DNA from: Pontibacter sp. FD36
GTDB lineage: Bacteria; Bacteroidota; Bacteroidia; Cytophagales; Hymenobacteraceae
Assembly: GCF_015686655.1 (NCBI RefSeq)
Contig: NZ_JADPMP010000011.1
Span: 167,981-231,980, forward strand
Reading direction: 5' to 3'
DNA length: 64,000 nt
Both the position numbers and the translations under genes were made by a program. Shown here one piece after another: positions 54,140 to 63,678 of the stretch; position 1 is the first letter of the stretch, and the number at the start of each line of letters is the position of its first letter. Below the pieces are notes generated by a model, which worked only from the letters and a program-made list of their open reading frames with translations, ran no database searches and was not told where the DNA came from.

Positions 54140-54656
54140 CAGCTTAGGTATAAGACATATCGTGCAGTTTGTCGTGTTTGTGGCTTTGCAAATACTGCTA
54201 ATGGACAGCCTGGTACTCTTCGGTACCGGCTTCAGCTTTATTTACATTGCTTTCCTGCTGTTCCTGCCCATTAACATGAACCGTGTGCTGCTGCTCTTCC
54301 TAGGCTTTATAGCCGGTTTTGCGGTGGATATTTTTTACGATACCATGGGCATACACGCGGCGGCCAGCGTGCTGCTCGCCTATTTAAGACCCATGATATT
54401 GAACCTTCTCACGCCCCGGGATGGTTACGATACCAATGATTCAGTGAACATACATGTGATGGGCTGGCGCTGGTTTCTGGCTTATGCGCTTACCCTGATT
54501 CTGGCGCATCACACGGCCGTATTCCTGCTGGAAATTTTCAGCCTGGAGGGATTATCAGCCGCAGTGCCTAAAATTTTACTGAGCGTGTTGTTTACAGGTG
54601 TGGTCATGGTGATCCTACAATTACTGTTCTTCTCCCTTAAGAGAGCGAATAGATGA
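54132..54656 (+). CDS. mreD: Rod-shape protein MreD
   Basis: The 174-residue membrane protein has about five spans and fits MreD by position, length and the FIAGFAVDIFYDTMGIHAAAS motif. It overlaps mrdA by 4 bases (ATGA). Confidence 0.88.
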   Translation: MNSSLGIRHIVQFVVFVALQILLMDSLVLFGTGFSFIYIAFLLFLPINMNRVLLLFLGFIAGFAVDIFYDTMGIHAAASVLLAYLRPMILNLLTPRDGYDTNDSVNIHVMGWRWFLAYALTLILAHHTAVFLLEIFSLEGLSAAVPKILLSVLFTGVVMVILQLLFFSLKRANR

Positions 54657-56482
54657 ATTATCTCGAAAACAGAAAGTACGTCATACAAGCGATATTCCTG
54701 GCAGTAGGCATCGTCTACGCGCTGCGCCTGTTTTATATCCAAGTGGTGGACAGCAGCTACAAGCAGGCTGCCGAGACCAACGCCATCAAGACGGTTATCC
54801 AATATCCTTTCCGGGGACTGATCTACGATCGTAACGGCGACCTGCTGGTGCAGAACACGCCCGTGTACGACCTGATGATCGTGCCCAAGGAGGCCCGCAA
54901 CATTGATACACTGCGCCTGGCCAGCATGCTCGACATCACGATGGAGGATGCCCGTGAGCGTTTCAAGAAAGCCCGTGCCTACTCCTGGGTGAAGCCTTCT
55001 ATCTTTCAGCAGATGTTAAGCACGGAAGACTTTGCGCATATCCAGGACAACCTGATCGACTTCCCCGGATTTTACATCAACGCCCGTACGGCCCGCGGCT
55101 ATCCGCACCAAAGCCTGGGACACGCGCTGGGCTATATCGCCGAAATCAGCCCCAAACAGCTTGAGGACAGTACTTACGCAGGCTACCGCCCTGGCGACTA
55201 CATCGGTAAGGCAGGTATAGAAATGGCCTATGAAAAATACCTGATGGGTAAACGGGGCGTCAAGTACAAAATGGTGAACGTGCGCGGCATCGACAAAGGA
55301 TCGTTCAAAGACGGTGCTTACGATACCCTCTCGGTGGCTGGCCAGAACATGGTAAGCACCATTGACCTGGACCTGCAGGCCTACGGCGAGCACCTGATGA
55401 ACGGTGCGAAAGGCAGCATTGTGGCCATTGAGCCGAAGACCGGAGAGATCCTGGCTTACATATCGGCACCTTTCTACGACCCGAACCTGTTCACCGGCAA
55501 AGACTACGGCAAAAATTACATGACATTGCTGCAGGATCCGGACAAGACCATGTTCAACCGACCAATCATGGCTGATCGTAACCCGCCGGGCTCTATCTTT
55601 AAACTTACGCAAGCCCTTATTGCACTGGAAGACGGCGTGATAAACCCTAACACAACATACGCCTGCAACAAATCGCTTGTGAACTGCCACCCGCACCCAT
55701 CGCCACTCGATTTGCGTGGTGCCGTGCAGCACTCCTGCAACCCGTGGTTTTTCCAGGCTTACAAGGCGCTGATTAACCAGGGCAAGTCCAAAAATACATT
55801 TACTGATACTTCCCTGGGACTGAAGGACTGGCGCGAGCACGTGCTCACCTTTGGCTTCGGCAAGAAACTGGGCATTGACATACCAGGCGAAAAGTCAGGT
55901 ATTATTGCCTCTACCGATCTGTATGACCGTGTGTATGGCAAGAACCGCTGGAAGTACTCTACCATTTACTCGCTCAGCATCGGCCAGGGCGAACTGGGCG
56001 TAACACCGCTGCAGATGGCTAACTTTATGGCAATTGTCGCTAACAAGGGCTATTATGTGACCCCGCACCTGATCCGCTCGATTGGCGAGGACGGCAAGCC
56101 TTTGGCGGAGAACTACGAGCGCCACTATACTTCCGTAAAGCCTCAGCACTTTGACCCGATCATAGAAGGTATGGCCGAAGTAGTGCGTGCTGGTACGGCC
56201 CGTCGCGCCAACCTTTCTAAAGTAGGTATAACGGTGTGCGGCAAGACAGGTACCGCCCAGAACCCGCAAGGCCCTGACCACGCTGTGTTTGTGGCCTTTG
56301 CTCCTATGGAAGACCCCAAGATTGCGATTGCTGTATATGTGGAGCACGGTAAGTGGGGAGGCCAGTCGGCGGCGCCGATTGCGGGCCTGATGATCGAGAA
56401 GTACCTGACGGACACTGTGACGATCAAGGAGCAGGAGAAGTGGGTGTTGAGCCGTGAGTACTTGAACATTAAATCGAAGTAA
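54653..56482 (+). CDS. mrdA: Penicillin-binding protein 2
   Basis: This 609-residue transpeptidase cross-links lateral wall peptidoglycan. It has an N-terminal anchor and a dimerisation domain. The transpeptidase motifs are SxxK in PPGSIFKLTQ, SxN in QHSCNPWFF and KTG in CGKTGTAQNP. It is paired with RodA directly downstream (3-base gap). Confidence 0.96.
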   Translation: MNYLENRKYVIQAIFLAVGIVYALRLFYIQVVDSSYKQAAETNAIKTVIQYPFRGLIYDRNGDLLVQNTPVYDLMIVPKEARNIDTLRLASMLDITMEDARERFKKARAYSWVKPSIFQQMLSTEDFAHIQDNLIDFPGFYINARTARGYPHQSLGHALGYIAEISPKQLEDSTYAGYRPGDYIGKAGIEMAYEKYLMGKRGVKYKMVNVRGIDKGSFKDGAYDTLSVAGQNMVSTIDLDLQAYGEHLMNGAKGSIVAIEPKTGEILAYISAPFYDPNLFTGKDYGKNYMTLLQDPDKTMFNRPIMADRNPPGSIFKLTQALIALEDGVINPNTTYACNKSLVNCHPHPSPLDLRGAVQHSCNPWFFQAYKALINQGKSKNTFTDTSLGLKDWREHVLTFGFGKKLGIDIPGEKSGIIASTDLYDRVYGKNRWKYSTIYSLSIGQGELGVTPLQMANFMAIVANKGYYVTPHLIRSIGEDGKPLAENYERHYTSVKPQHFDPIIEGMAEVVRAGTARRANLSKVGITVCGKTGTAQNPQGPDHAVFVAFAPMEDPKIAIAVYVEHGKWGGQSAAPIAGLMIEKYLTDTVTIKEQEKWVLSREYLNIKSK

Positions 56483-56485
56483 GCT

Positions 56486-57811
56486 ATGCCAACAGGAGGA
56501 CAGGGATTACTTAAGGAGAGAGTGGTGCAGCCTAGCAGCCGTCGCCAGACAACCAGCGTGTTTGGCAACCTGGACTGGTTCACCGTGCTGATCTACTTTG
56601 TACTGGTTGCACTAGGCTGGATGAACATCTATGCCGTGGTATACAGCCCCGACAACGTAGTGAATATCTTCAGCTTCGACATCAATTCGGGTAGGCAGCT
56701 AACGTTTATTGCCACTGGTGTGATTCTGATGATTGTGCTGCTCGTAGTCGATTATAAGGTATACGAGCACCTGGCTTTTCCCATTTATGGCGGCATTATA
56801 CTCCTGCTGCTCTTTACGCTGGCAGTAGCCAATCCTGTAGCAGGTTCACGCTCCTGGCTCGATTTGGGAGGTGGTTTTCGTCTGCAACCTGCAGAGCTAG
56901 CTAAGTTTGCAACGGCCCTGGCCATTTCAAAATATCTGAGCCAGGTGAGTTTGCGTCAGCAGAAAATGAAAGACCAGATGATTCTGGCGGCCATAACCTT
57001 TCTGCCTGCGGTTATCATCATCCTGCAAAACGAAACAGGCTCGGCCCTGGTGTTTGGTGCTTTTATATTAGCTTTCTTCCGCGAAGGGATGTCGCCGCTG
57101 ATCCTAATTATTGGCGGCTCAGCAGCAGCTATTTTTATCCTGACGCTGCTTGTGCCTAAGCTGTACTTGCTAATTGGCATTGCCGCGCTCATGGGTCTGG
57201 CCATGTTCCTGGATTATCGTCTGATGCGCCGCTTCAAGACTATGATCGCGCTTTTTGTGCTGGTGATAGGTATGGTTTTCAGCGTAGACTACTTCGTAAA
57301 TGACGTACTGCAGCCACACCAGCAAAACCGTATCAAAGCGCTGATCAACCCGGAGGCTGACCCATTGGGCTATGGCTGGAACGTGACACAATCCAAGATC
57401 GCAATCGGCTCTGGCGGTTTCTGGGGCAAGGGCTTTCTGGAGGGTACGCAGACCAAATTTGACTTCGTACCCGAACAGAGTACTGACTTTATCTTCTGCA
57501 CTATCGGTGAAGAGCACGGTTGGGTGGGAAGCACCATCCTGATAGCGCTTTTTCTGCTGCTCATGATGCGAATCGTGTACATTGCCGAGCGGCAGAAGTC
57601 CGTCTTTGGCCGCACCTATGGCTATTGCGTGGTATCAGTCATCTTCTTCCACTTCGTCATCAACGTGGGCATGACCATCGGTCTGGCGCCTGTGGTAGGT
57701 ATACCGCTACCGTTCTTCAGCTACGGAGGTTCATCTTTGTGGTCGTTTACCATCCTGCTCTTTATCCTGCTGGCTATTGACGCAAACAGAAACAGGGAGT
57801 TGGTACGATAA
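56486..57811 (+). CDS. rodA: Peptidoglycan glycosyltransferase RodA
   Basis: The 441-residue SEDS protein has about ten membrane spans and the conserved patterns GSRSWLDLGGGFRLQPAE and VGIPLPFFSYGGSSLW. It polymerises glycan strands together with PBP2. It is the last gene of the operon; a strong terminator follows. Confidence 0.95.
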   Translation: MPTGGQGLLKERVVQPSSRRQTTSVFGNLDWFTVLIYFVLVALGWMNIYAVVYSPDNVVNIFSFDINSGRQLTFIATGVILMIVLLVVDYKVYEHLAFPIYGGIILLLLFTLAVANPVAGSRSWLDLGGGFRLQPAELAKFATALAISKYLSQVSLRQQKMKDQMILAAITFLPAVIIILQNETGSALVFGAFILAFFREGMSPLILIIGGSAAAIFILTLLVPKLYLLIGIAALMGLAMFLDYRLMRRFKTMIALFVLVIGMVFSVDYFVNDVLQPHQQNRIKALINPEADPLGYGWNVTQSKIAIGSGGFWGKGFLEGTQTKFDFVPEQSTDFIFCTIGEEHGWVGSTILIALFLLLMMRIVYIAERQKSVFGRTYGYCVVSVIFFHFVINVGMTIGLAPVVGIPLPFFSYGGSSLWSFTILLFILLAIDANRNRELVR

Positions 57812-57843
57812 GGTATAGCTTACTTTTTTAGATCAAAATTTAC

Positions 57844-57887
57844 AAGCCCGTGCAGAAGCAAGCCTTCTGCACGGGCTTCCTGTTTTA
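57844..57887 (+). terminator. Terminator of the mre operon
   Basis: The 15-base perfect stem AAGCCCGTGCAGAAG / CTTCTGCACGGGCTT is followed by CCTGTTTT. The rest of the gap to 58110 holds no clear feature. Confidence 0.9.
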
Positions 57888-58110
57888 TCCCGCTATTTAA
57901 CCAGAGGGACAGTACACTTTCGAAAAATAAGACATACTCCCGAAGCACTTCTACCTCTAATAGTTTGGTCCTTGGAAAAAGGCTGTTCACTAAATTGCTG
58001 TCGGCTGAAATAGCTTACTAAAAGCATATAACGTTAACATGTAGTAGTCCCATCGCATACCAGTTACTGCAGCTAGAGACAAGTTAAAGCCAACTTTAAA
58101 ACAGAACAAA

Positions 58111-58392
58111 ATGCCTAAGTATGTAATTGAAAGAGAAGTTCCGGGCGCTGGTAATCTAACGCAGGAGCAGTTACAGTCCATTTCACAGACCTCCTGTGGT
58201 GTACTCGATAACATGGGCCCAAAAATACAGTGGGTACACAGTTATGTGACGGATGACAAGATCTATTGTATTTACAATGCGCCAGACGAAGAAATGGTGC
58301 GGGAACACGCAAAGCAAGGTGGCTTCCCGGCAAACTCTGTAAAAAGAGTGCATGCCATGATAGATCCGGTCACCGCGGAACAACCAGCTTAG
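58111..58392 (+). CDS. DUF4242 protein
   Basis: The 93-residue protein has the DUF4242/SCO4226-type pattern (YVIEREVPGAGNLTQEQL ... QWVHSYVTDDKIYCIYNAP ... HAKQGGFPANSV). Relatives are small nickel-binding or ferredoxin-like-fold proteins. Role unknown. It stands alone. Confidence 0.87.
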   Translation: MPKYVIEREVPGAGNLTQEQLQSISQTSCGVLDNMGPKIQWVHSYVTDDKIYCIYNAPDEEMVREHAKQGGFPANSVKRVHAMIDPVTAEQPA

Positions 58393-58496
58393 TAAACTTC
58401 AGGCCTGACTAGAGCTACTGTGACCCGCAATTACAGGTATATGCTGGCTGAGCGCTGGTAGCAGGTATAGCTTTGTCTTATCTGCTCAATAATACT

Positions 58497-59615
58497 TCAG
58501 GCGCTATACCTAATCTTAGAAGTATAAGTCGGCTTACTAATAACCTGCCCGGTCTTGGGATTTATAAAACGCACTTTCCCTTGCCTCAGTAGCTGCTCAT
58601 AAGCCTCCTTGTAGTTCTCGAGAATGTAATGGGTACCGATGCTGTGCATTTCGTGTACCTGCTGCACTGTGCGGTTATTATAATCTGTTGCCCGTCGAGA
58701 AAGGTCTTGCACTAAACCAGCGATGGAGTACTTGTAATGCTCCTGAAACAGGGACATCTGTTGATGCTGCAGATTAGCTCCAAACAGCGGCACGCCGTCT
58801 TCCTGATAGTCGCTATACCTTGTTAGCAGCTCTTTTATACCTATGTAAGCTTGTGCCGACTTTACAACCAGCAGCATGTAAAAATTCGTTTGCTTTTTGT
58901 CTGGCAGATTGATTCGGAAGCGCAGGGTGAAAGCGCCCTTGTTCCGGAAGATTTCTTCAAAGCTATTAAATAAGTACTCTTCCCTCCTGTCAGCGTTTCT
59001 GTTCTGCTTGTAGAAAGCCTTTATCTTCTCTAGTTTCTCCCCTAAGAGTTGGTGCCATACACTATCGGATTTGGCTTTTTTGACGCCACTATCCAGCAGC
59101 TTTGGGTCAAACAGCATCATTACATCTGGTCCGGCAGCTTCAGCAGCACGCAACAACACCTGCTGCGACATACCTTCCACAATCGGATTCAGAAAGGCGA
59201 GAGTAGGCTGGGTTACCTCCAGGATTTGTTCCGGCAGCACTTCATTATCCACTTCAGGCAATATGGCAGGGGGATGCACTAAGTCCTGGTAAAAAGGCAG
59301 TTGCTCTAGCTTCTCCCTCAGTTCGGCTAATGCAGGCAGTTCAGCATCATAAAAGGTAGTCTTAGTGCCTCTATTCAGATCTGTTCGGGAGCCAGTGCTT
59401 TTGTATACCTGCCGCAGCAGTTGTAGCACAGCGGGCATTGGTTGGTTACTGTCCAGCACAGGCTGCAAATCAATATAGCACAGCGGAAGGTCAGCCGATT
59501 TCGTTTGCTGCAGCATGGCCGTTGACCATACTTCAAAAACACGCGGCAGCAACTCCGATTTTATTTCTGGAGCTGTACGCACTGTGTAAAAGAAGTCGCT
59601 GGGTGCTGCGCTCAT
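58497..59615 (-). CDS. TcmP-like protein (degenerate methyltransferase-type fold), orphan
   Basis: The 372-residue protein resembles the three-Cys-motif partner TcmP family in layout. It has an N-terminal KSELLPRVFEVWSTAML then LCYIDLQPVLDS where TcmP has a YIDGFAGPG motif. PTLAFLNPIVEGMSQQVLL (in place of FxDPFGxxG) is followed by DVMMLFDPKLL. A region about 215-285 then reads TNFYMLLVVKSAQAYIGIKELL, like the TcmP YYLIxATxxxxGLxxMK pattern. The glycine-rich site is lost, so catalysis is doubtful. No DUF5131 partner gene is nearby. The assignment is tentative. Confidence 0.5.
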   Translation of the reverse strand: MSAAPSDFFYTVRTAPEIKSELLPRVFEVWSTAMLQQTKSADLPLCYIDLQPVLDSNQPMPAVLQLLRQVYKSTGSRTDLNRGTKTTFYDAELPALAELREKLEQLPFYQDLVHPPAILPEVDNEVLPEQILEVTQPTLAFLNPIVEGMSQQVLLRAAEAAGPDVMMLFDPKLLDSGVKKAKSDSVWHQLLGEKLEKIKAFYKQNRNADRREEYLFNSFEEIFRNKGAFTLRFRINLPDKKQTNFYMLLVVKSAQAYIGIKELLTRYSDYQEDGVPLFGANLQHQQMSLFQEHYKYSIAGLVQDLSRRATDYNNRTVQQVHEMHSIGTHYILENYKEAYEQLLRQGKVRFINPKTGQVISKPTYTSKIRYSA

Positions 59616-59681
59616 AACTTGTATTGTTAACTGCTGACAAATTTCTGATTTAACCTGTACGGAAGTGCTTCTTTAGGTATG

Positions 59682-59689
59682 CAAAAATA
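59682..59689 (-). promoter_or_regulatory. -7 element of the TcmP-like gene
   Basis: The minus strand reads TATTTTTG then CATACC, an exact TAnnTTTG match 66 bases before the start. The gap to 59816 also contains a T/A-rich hairpin but no gene. Confidence 0.55.
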
Positions 59690-59816
59690 AGACTTCTCTA
59701 TACAAAAAAAGTCCTTGCAACTATTGTTACAAGGACTCTTATACTTATGCTAGCTGCTGTTACCGAACTTCCATCGCAAACAACATTAAAAGTTTAGGCT
59801 GATTTATTCCTCTTCG

Positions 59817-60227
59817 TTACGAACGGACCTTTAGAATAGACTTTTGCTCCTGCTGCTTATCGAGCAACCAACCTAGTGCTTTAGCTTTATCTGTAAAAAG
59901 GGCAACTTCTATTTGAGAGCCAATCTTACCTTGAAGGATCGTTTCGCCTGCTAGTTCACCAAAAGAACCTGGACGCGCCACATGGGCTAAGTAGCGTATA
60001 CCTGCTGCATAGGCACGTGGCAACCATTCTTTTGTTATCCAAGCGACAGAGTCGGCCCATGGACTCGAAAAATCTGTGTTGTCGTTTAGCCTATAAGCGC
60101 AATGTGTGCTCTCATGCAGCCCTAAACCCGCTACAACGGCATTTTTCAGGTCCTGCTGTGTCGCAGTGCCATACCATGTAGCTGTTACCACATTGGTCAA
60201 CTCATTGTATTCTATCCTGTAGAACAC
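59817..60227 (-). CDS. Conserved small protein of unknown function
   Basis: The 136-residue protein has a single mixed alpha/beta domain (FYRIEYNELTNVVTATWYG ... ITKEWLPRAYAAGIRYLAHV ... EVALFTDKAKALGWLLDKQ). Its layout resembles SpoIIAA-like/STAS folds, but I do not recognise a family with confidence. I start it at the GTG at 60227, because an in-frame TTG at 60272 lies upstream of a perfect TATATTTG box (60233-60240); with this start the transcript may be nearly leaderless. Confidence 0.68.
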   Translation of the reverse strand: MFYRIEYNELTNVVTATWYGTATQQDLKNAVVAGLGLHESTHCAYRLNDNTDFSSPWADSVAWITKEWLPRAYAAGIRYLAHVARPGSFGELAGETILQGKIGSQIEVALFTDKAKALGWLLDKQQEQKSILKVRS

Positions 60228-60574
60228 TCGTCCAAATATATTTTTAACCTCTTTGTGCACTGTACAGGACAATAATTGCTTAAAATTGACTTATATCTAC
60301 AAAGGTAAGCAATAGAGTTAAACTGTGTGCTCTATTACTTTAACACTTTAAATTATAGTGCTATTTATACTGAAAAGCTATTCTTCTATTGCTCGTAACA
60401 AGCTAAATTACATATTGTTTTAAACTTCTGATTGAGCTTTTCTATCCACGTACTTCGCGCTGCATAACTACTTAACAGGCTTTACCCATTTATGCAAAGT
60501 TGTGCTAGTAAATGTAAGATACTGCAACGTATCCGGTGAGGGGGATGCTAGTGAAACCCTGGAACCATAAAACG

Positions 60575-60611
60575 ACAAAGCCCACTCAAATACTATTTGA
60601 ATGGGCTTTGT
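60575..60611 (-). terminator. Terminator downstream of tRNA-Leu
   Basis: The 18-base stem ACAAAGCCCATTCAAATA and its near-complement has a one-base loop and, on the minus strand, is followed by a short CGTTTT. The rest of 60228-60574 shows no gene, only an AT-rich stretch. Confidence 0.8.
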
Positions 60612-60642
60612 TGTGATAGCTACAGCTAACAAGATTTGTTTG

Positions 60643-60726
60643 TACCAGGAGCGGGAATCGAACCCGCACGAGCTTGCGCTCACAAGATTTTAAGTCTTGC
60701 GTGTCTACCAGTTCCACCATCCCGGC
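60643..60726 (-). tRNA. tRNA-Leu (anticodon UAA)
   Basis: The 84-base cloverleaf on the minus strand starts GCCGGGATGGTGGAACTGG, has the anticodon loop with TAA, a long variable arm (GAGCGCAAGCTC) as expected for tRNA-Leu, and the T-loop GGTTCGATTCC. The acceptor stem closes with TCCTGGT and discriminator A; CCA is not encoded. Confidence 0.97.
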
Positions 60727-60759
60727 GCCTTCCGAAACGTTTTTCGGAGGGGTGACTTT

Positions 60760-60793
60760 AAAAAACAAAGACGTTGCTTATCACAACGTCTTT
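60760..60793 (-). terminator. Terminator downstream of tRNA-Gly
   Basis: The minus strand has the stem AAAGACGTTG / CAACGTCTTT followed by GTTTTTT, separating the two tRNA genes. Confidence 0.85.
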
Positions 60794-60808
60794 TATCTTC
60801 TTCATTTG

Positions 60809-60881
60809 AGCGGGAGACGAGGTTCGAACTCGCGACCTCGACCTTGGCAAGGTCGCGCTCTACCAACTGAGCTACTCCCGC
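60809..60881 (-). tRNA. tRNA-Gly (anticodon GCC)
   Basis: The 73-base cloverleaf on the minus strand starts GCGGGAGTAGCTCAGTTGG, has anticodon GCC in CTTGCCAAG, T-loop GTTCGAACC, and acceptor end CTCCCGC with discriminator T. CCA is not encoded. Confidence 0.97.
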
Positions 60882-60920
60882 TTTTAGTCATTCCCTAAAC
60901 CCCTTAGCGATTTAGTGATA

Positions 60921-60950
60921 CAAAGATATAGACAAAATTTCAGAAGTCAA
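60921..60950 (-). promoter_or_regulatory. Promoter of tRNA-Gly
   Basis: On the minus strand TTG at 60950-60948 is followed by 19 bases and TATCTTTG at 60928-60921, the same layout as other promoters here. Confidence 0.65.
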
Positions 60951-61047
60951 GAGGCAGCACTAAAATTTTCTATCACTTTTCCTTTTTGTGCTGATTTTCA
61001 GCGAGAAAATTTTCTAAAAATCTTTAGCCACTGCCCGGCTATACCTG

Positions 61048-63678
61048 TTAGCGTACCACTTCGCCTTTATCTTTTAACAACAATTTGAGCTCATTGAGTT
61101 TCAAAAGCGCCTCTACAGGCGTGATCGTGTTAATATCGAGCTGCTCCATCAGCTCTTTCACACGCTGCAGCTGCGGGTCCTGCAGCTCGAACATGCTCAA
61201 CTGGTAGTTGTTCTTCGGGGCTGACTTCATACGCTGCTTCGGCGCATGCTCCGACACCTTCTCTTTCTCAAGGTGGTGCATGATCTCGTCGGCACGCAGT
61301 ACCACGCTGTTCGGCATACCGGCCATCTGGGCCACGTGTATACCGAAACTGTGCTCGCTGCCTCCTTCTACCAGCTTGCGCATGAACAGGATCTTACCTC
61401 CCGCCTCTTTCACAGACACATTGAAGTTCTTCACGCGCGGGAAGTCTTCGGCCAGTTGATTGAGTTCGTGGTAGTGCGTTGCAAAAAGTGTTTTAGCCCG
61501 GAACTTCGGGTGGTTGTGCAGGTGCTCCACAATAGCCCAGGCAATCGAAATACCGTCGTAGGTACTCGTGCCACGCCCGATTTCGTCCATCAGCACCAGA
61601 CTGCGGTCCGAGAGGTTATTCAGGATGCTGGCTGTTTCGGTCATCTCCACCATAAAGGTCGATTCACCTTTCGAGAGGTTATCCGAAGCGCCCACGCGGG
61701 TAAAGATCTTGTCGATGATGCCGATATTCGCTGCCTCGGCAGGCACAAAACAGCCAATCTGGGCCATCAGCACGATCAGGGCCGTCTGACGTAACAGGGC
61801 ACTCTTACCTGCCATGTTCGGACCGGTGATGATGATGACCTGCTGCTCTTCGTTGTCGAGGTAGATGTCGTTGGGTACGTACTCCTCCCCCAGTGGCAGC
61901 TGCTTCTCGATTACCGGGTGGCGACCTTTCTGGATGTTGAGCACATGACTGTCGCTCACTTCCGGCTTCACGTAGTTTCCGGCCACGGCTATACCTGCAA
62001 AGGCGCTCAGACAGTCGATGACCGCGATGACCTTGGCGTTTTGCTGAATTTGCCCCACGTAATCCATCGCCTGCAGCACAAGCTCGTTAAATAGGCCAAA
62101 CTCGATGGTATAGATGCGCTCCTCAGCGTTCAGGATTTTCTCTTCGTAGGTCTTGAGCTCCTCGGTAATGTAGCGCTCGGCGTTCACCAGCGTCTGTTTG
62201 CGAATCCAGCTGGCAGGCACTTTGTCTTTGTGCGCATGCGTCACTTCTAGATAGTAGCCAAATACCTTATTATAGGCAATCTTAAGTGAGCTTATACCTG
62301 TATTTTTCACCTCACGCTGTTGCAGTTGAGCCAGATAGTCTTTGCCTGAGAAAGCGATTTTGCGCAGCTCGTCCAGTTCCTCGTTCACGCCGTCGTTGAT
62401 CATGTTGCCCTGGTTGGTGAGCATCGGGGCATCGGGCTTGAGCACACTCTTAATCTCTTCACGCAGGCCATCGCACGGTGCCAGTTGATCGGCTAGTTTT
62501 ACAAGCGCAGGTATACCGCTGGCAGCCAGCATTTTCTTGATCGGCTGAATCGCGTCCAAAGCTTTCGCCAACTGCATGAGCTCCCGTGGGTTCACACGGC
62601 GCACAGCCACTTTAGAGATGAGTCGCTCGAGGTCGTTGATTTGCTTGAGGTGCAGGTATAGCTCGTCAAGTAACTCAGAGTGCTTGGTTAGGGCCTCTAC
62701 TGTGTCGAGGCGGCGCTTGATCTGCACCACGTCCTTTAGCGGCAGCACCACCCATTTTTTGAGCAAGCGGGCACCCATTGGCGTCGTAGTCTGATCGAGT
62801 ATCTGAATCAGCGGCACGCCGTCCTGATTCTGCGGGTATACCAGCTCGAGATTGCGCACGGTGAACCGGTCGAGCCATACGTACTTGTCTTCCTCTAGGC
62901 GGGAAATGGTGGCGATATGACTGATCTCATTATGGTGCGTTTCAGACAGGTAATGCAGGATAGCGCCCGCTGAGGTAATCGCCTCCTGCATGCCTTCTAT
63001 ACCAAAGCCTTTGAGGGAAGTAGTGTTAAAATGCCGCGTCAGCGACTCGTAAGCGAAGTCGTAGCTGAATACCCACTCCTCCAGGGCATAATAGCGGAAG
63101 TCAGGGCCGTAGCTTTGGAAAAAGGTTTCTTTCTCGCGCTTGCAGAAAAGCACTTCCGCCGGGGCCAAACTCTGCAGCAATTTGCCTACATAGTTTTTGT
63201 CGCCCTGCGCCGTGATGAATTCACCCGTCGAGATATCCAGAAAAGAAACACCAGCTTCAGTCTTGCCAAAGTGCACAGCAGCCAAGTAGTTGTTGCTACG
63301 CTTTTCGAGCACCTGATCATTGAAGGAAACACCGGGTGTTACCAGCTCGGTTACCCCCCGCTTCACAATACCTTTTACCGATTTCGGGTCTTCTAGCTGG
63401 TCGCAAATGGCGACGCGTTCGCCGGCACGCACTAGTTTGGGCAGGTAGGTGTCGAGGGAGTGGTGCGGGAAACCGGCCAGCGCCGTCTCAGAGCTTGAAC
63501 CGGCACCGCGTTTGGTTAGCACGATATCCAATATCTTGCTTGCCCTCACAGCATCCTCGCCAAAGGTTTCGTAAAAGTCCCCTACCCTGAATAGCAACAG
63601 CGCACCCGGATGCTTCGCCTTGATGGCGTTGTACTGTTTCATCAGTGGGGTTACTGTGCCGTTGTCTCCTCCTTTCAT
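61048..63678 (-). CDS. mutS: DNA mismatch repair protein MutS
   Basis: The 876-residue protein recognises mismatches and loads MutL. The mismatch-binding phenylalanine and glutamate are F35 and E37 in GDFYE. The ATPase domain has Walker A GPNMAGKS near residue 619 and Walker B with DEIGRGTSTYDG. The C-terminal tail ends in the dimerisation helices. Length is typical. Confidence 0.97.
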   Translation of the reverse strand: MKGGDNGTVTPLMKQYNAIKAKHPGALLLFRVGDFYETFGEDAVRASKILDIVLTKRGAGSSSETALAGFPHHSLDTYLPKLVRAGERVAICDQLEDPKSVKGIVKRGVTELVTPGVSFNDQVLEKRSNNYLAAVHFGKTEAGVSFLDISTGEFITAQGDKNYVGKLLQSLAPAEVLFCKREKETFFQSYGPDFRYYALEEWVFSYDFAYESLTRHFNTTSLKGFGIEGMQEAITSAGAILHYLSETHHNEISHIATISRLEEDKYVWLDRFTVRNLELVYPQNQDGVPLIQILDQTTTPMGARLLKKWVVLPLKDVVQIKRRLDTVEALTKHSELLDELYLHLKQINDLERLISKVAVRRVNPRELMQLAKALDAIQPIKKMLAASGIPALVKLADQLAPCDGLREEIKSVLKPDAPMLTNQGNMINDGVNEELDELRKIAFSGKDYLAQLQQREVKNTGISSLKIAYNKVFGYYLEVTHAHKDKVPASWIRKQTLVNAERYITEELKTYEEKILNAEERIYTIEFGLFNELVLQAMDYVGQIQQNAKVIAVIDCLSAFAGIAVAGNYVKPEVSDSHVLNIQKGRHPVIEKQLPLGEEYVPNDIYLDNEEQQVIIITGPNMAGKSALLRQTALIVLMAQIGCFVPAEAANIGIIDKIFTRVGASDNLSKGESTFMVEMTETASILNNLSDRSLVLMDEIGRGTSTYDGISIAWAIVEHLHNHPKFRAKTLFATHYHELNQLAEDFPRVKNFNVSVKEAGGKILFMRKLVEGGSEHSFGIHVAQMAGMPNSVVLRADEIMHHLEKEKVSEHAPKQRMKSAPKNNYQLSMFELQDPQLQRVKELMEQLDINTITPVEALLKLNELKLLLKDKGEVVR

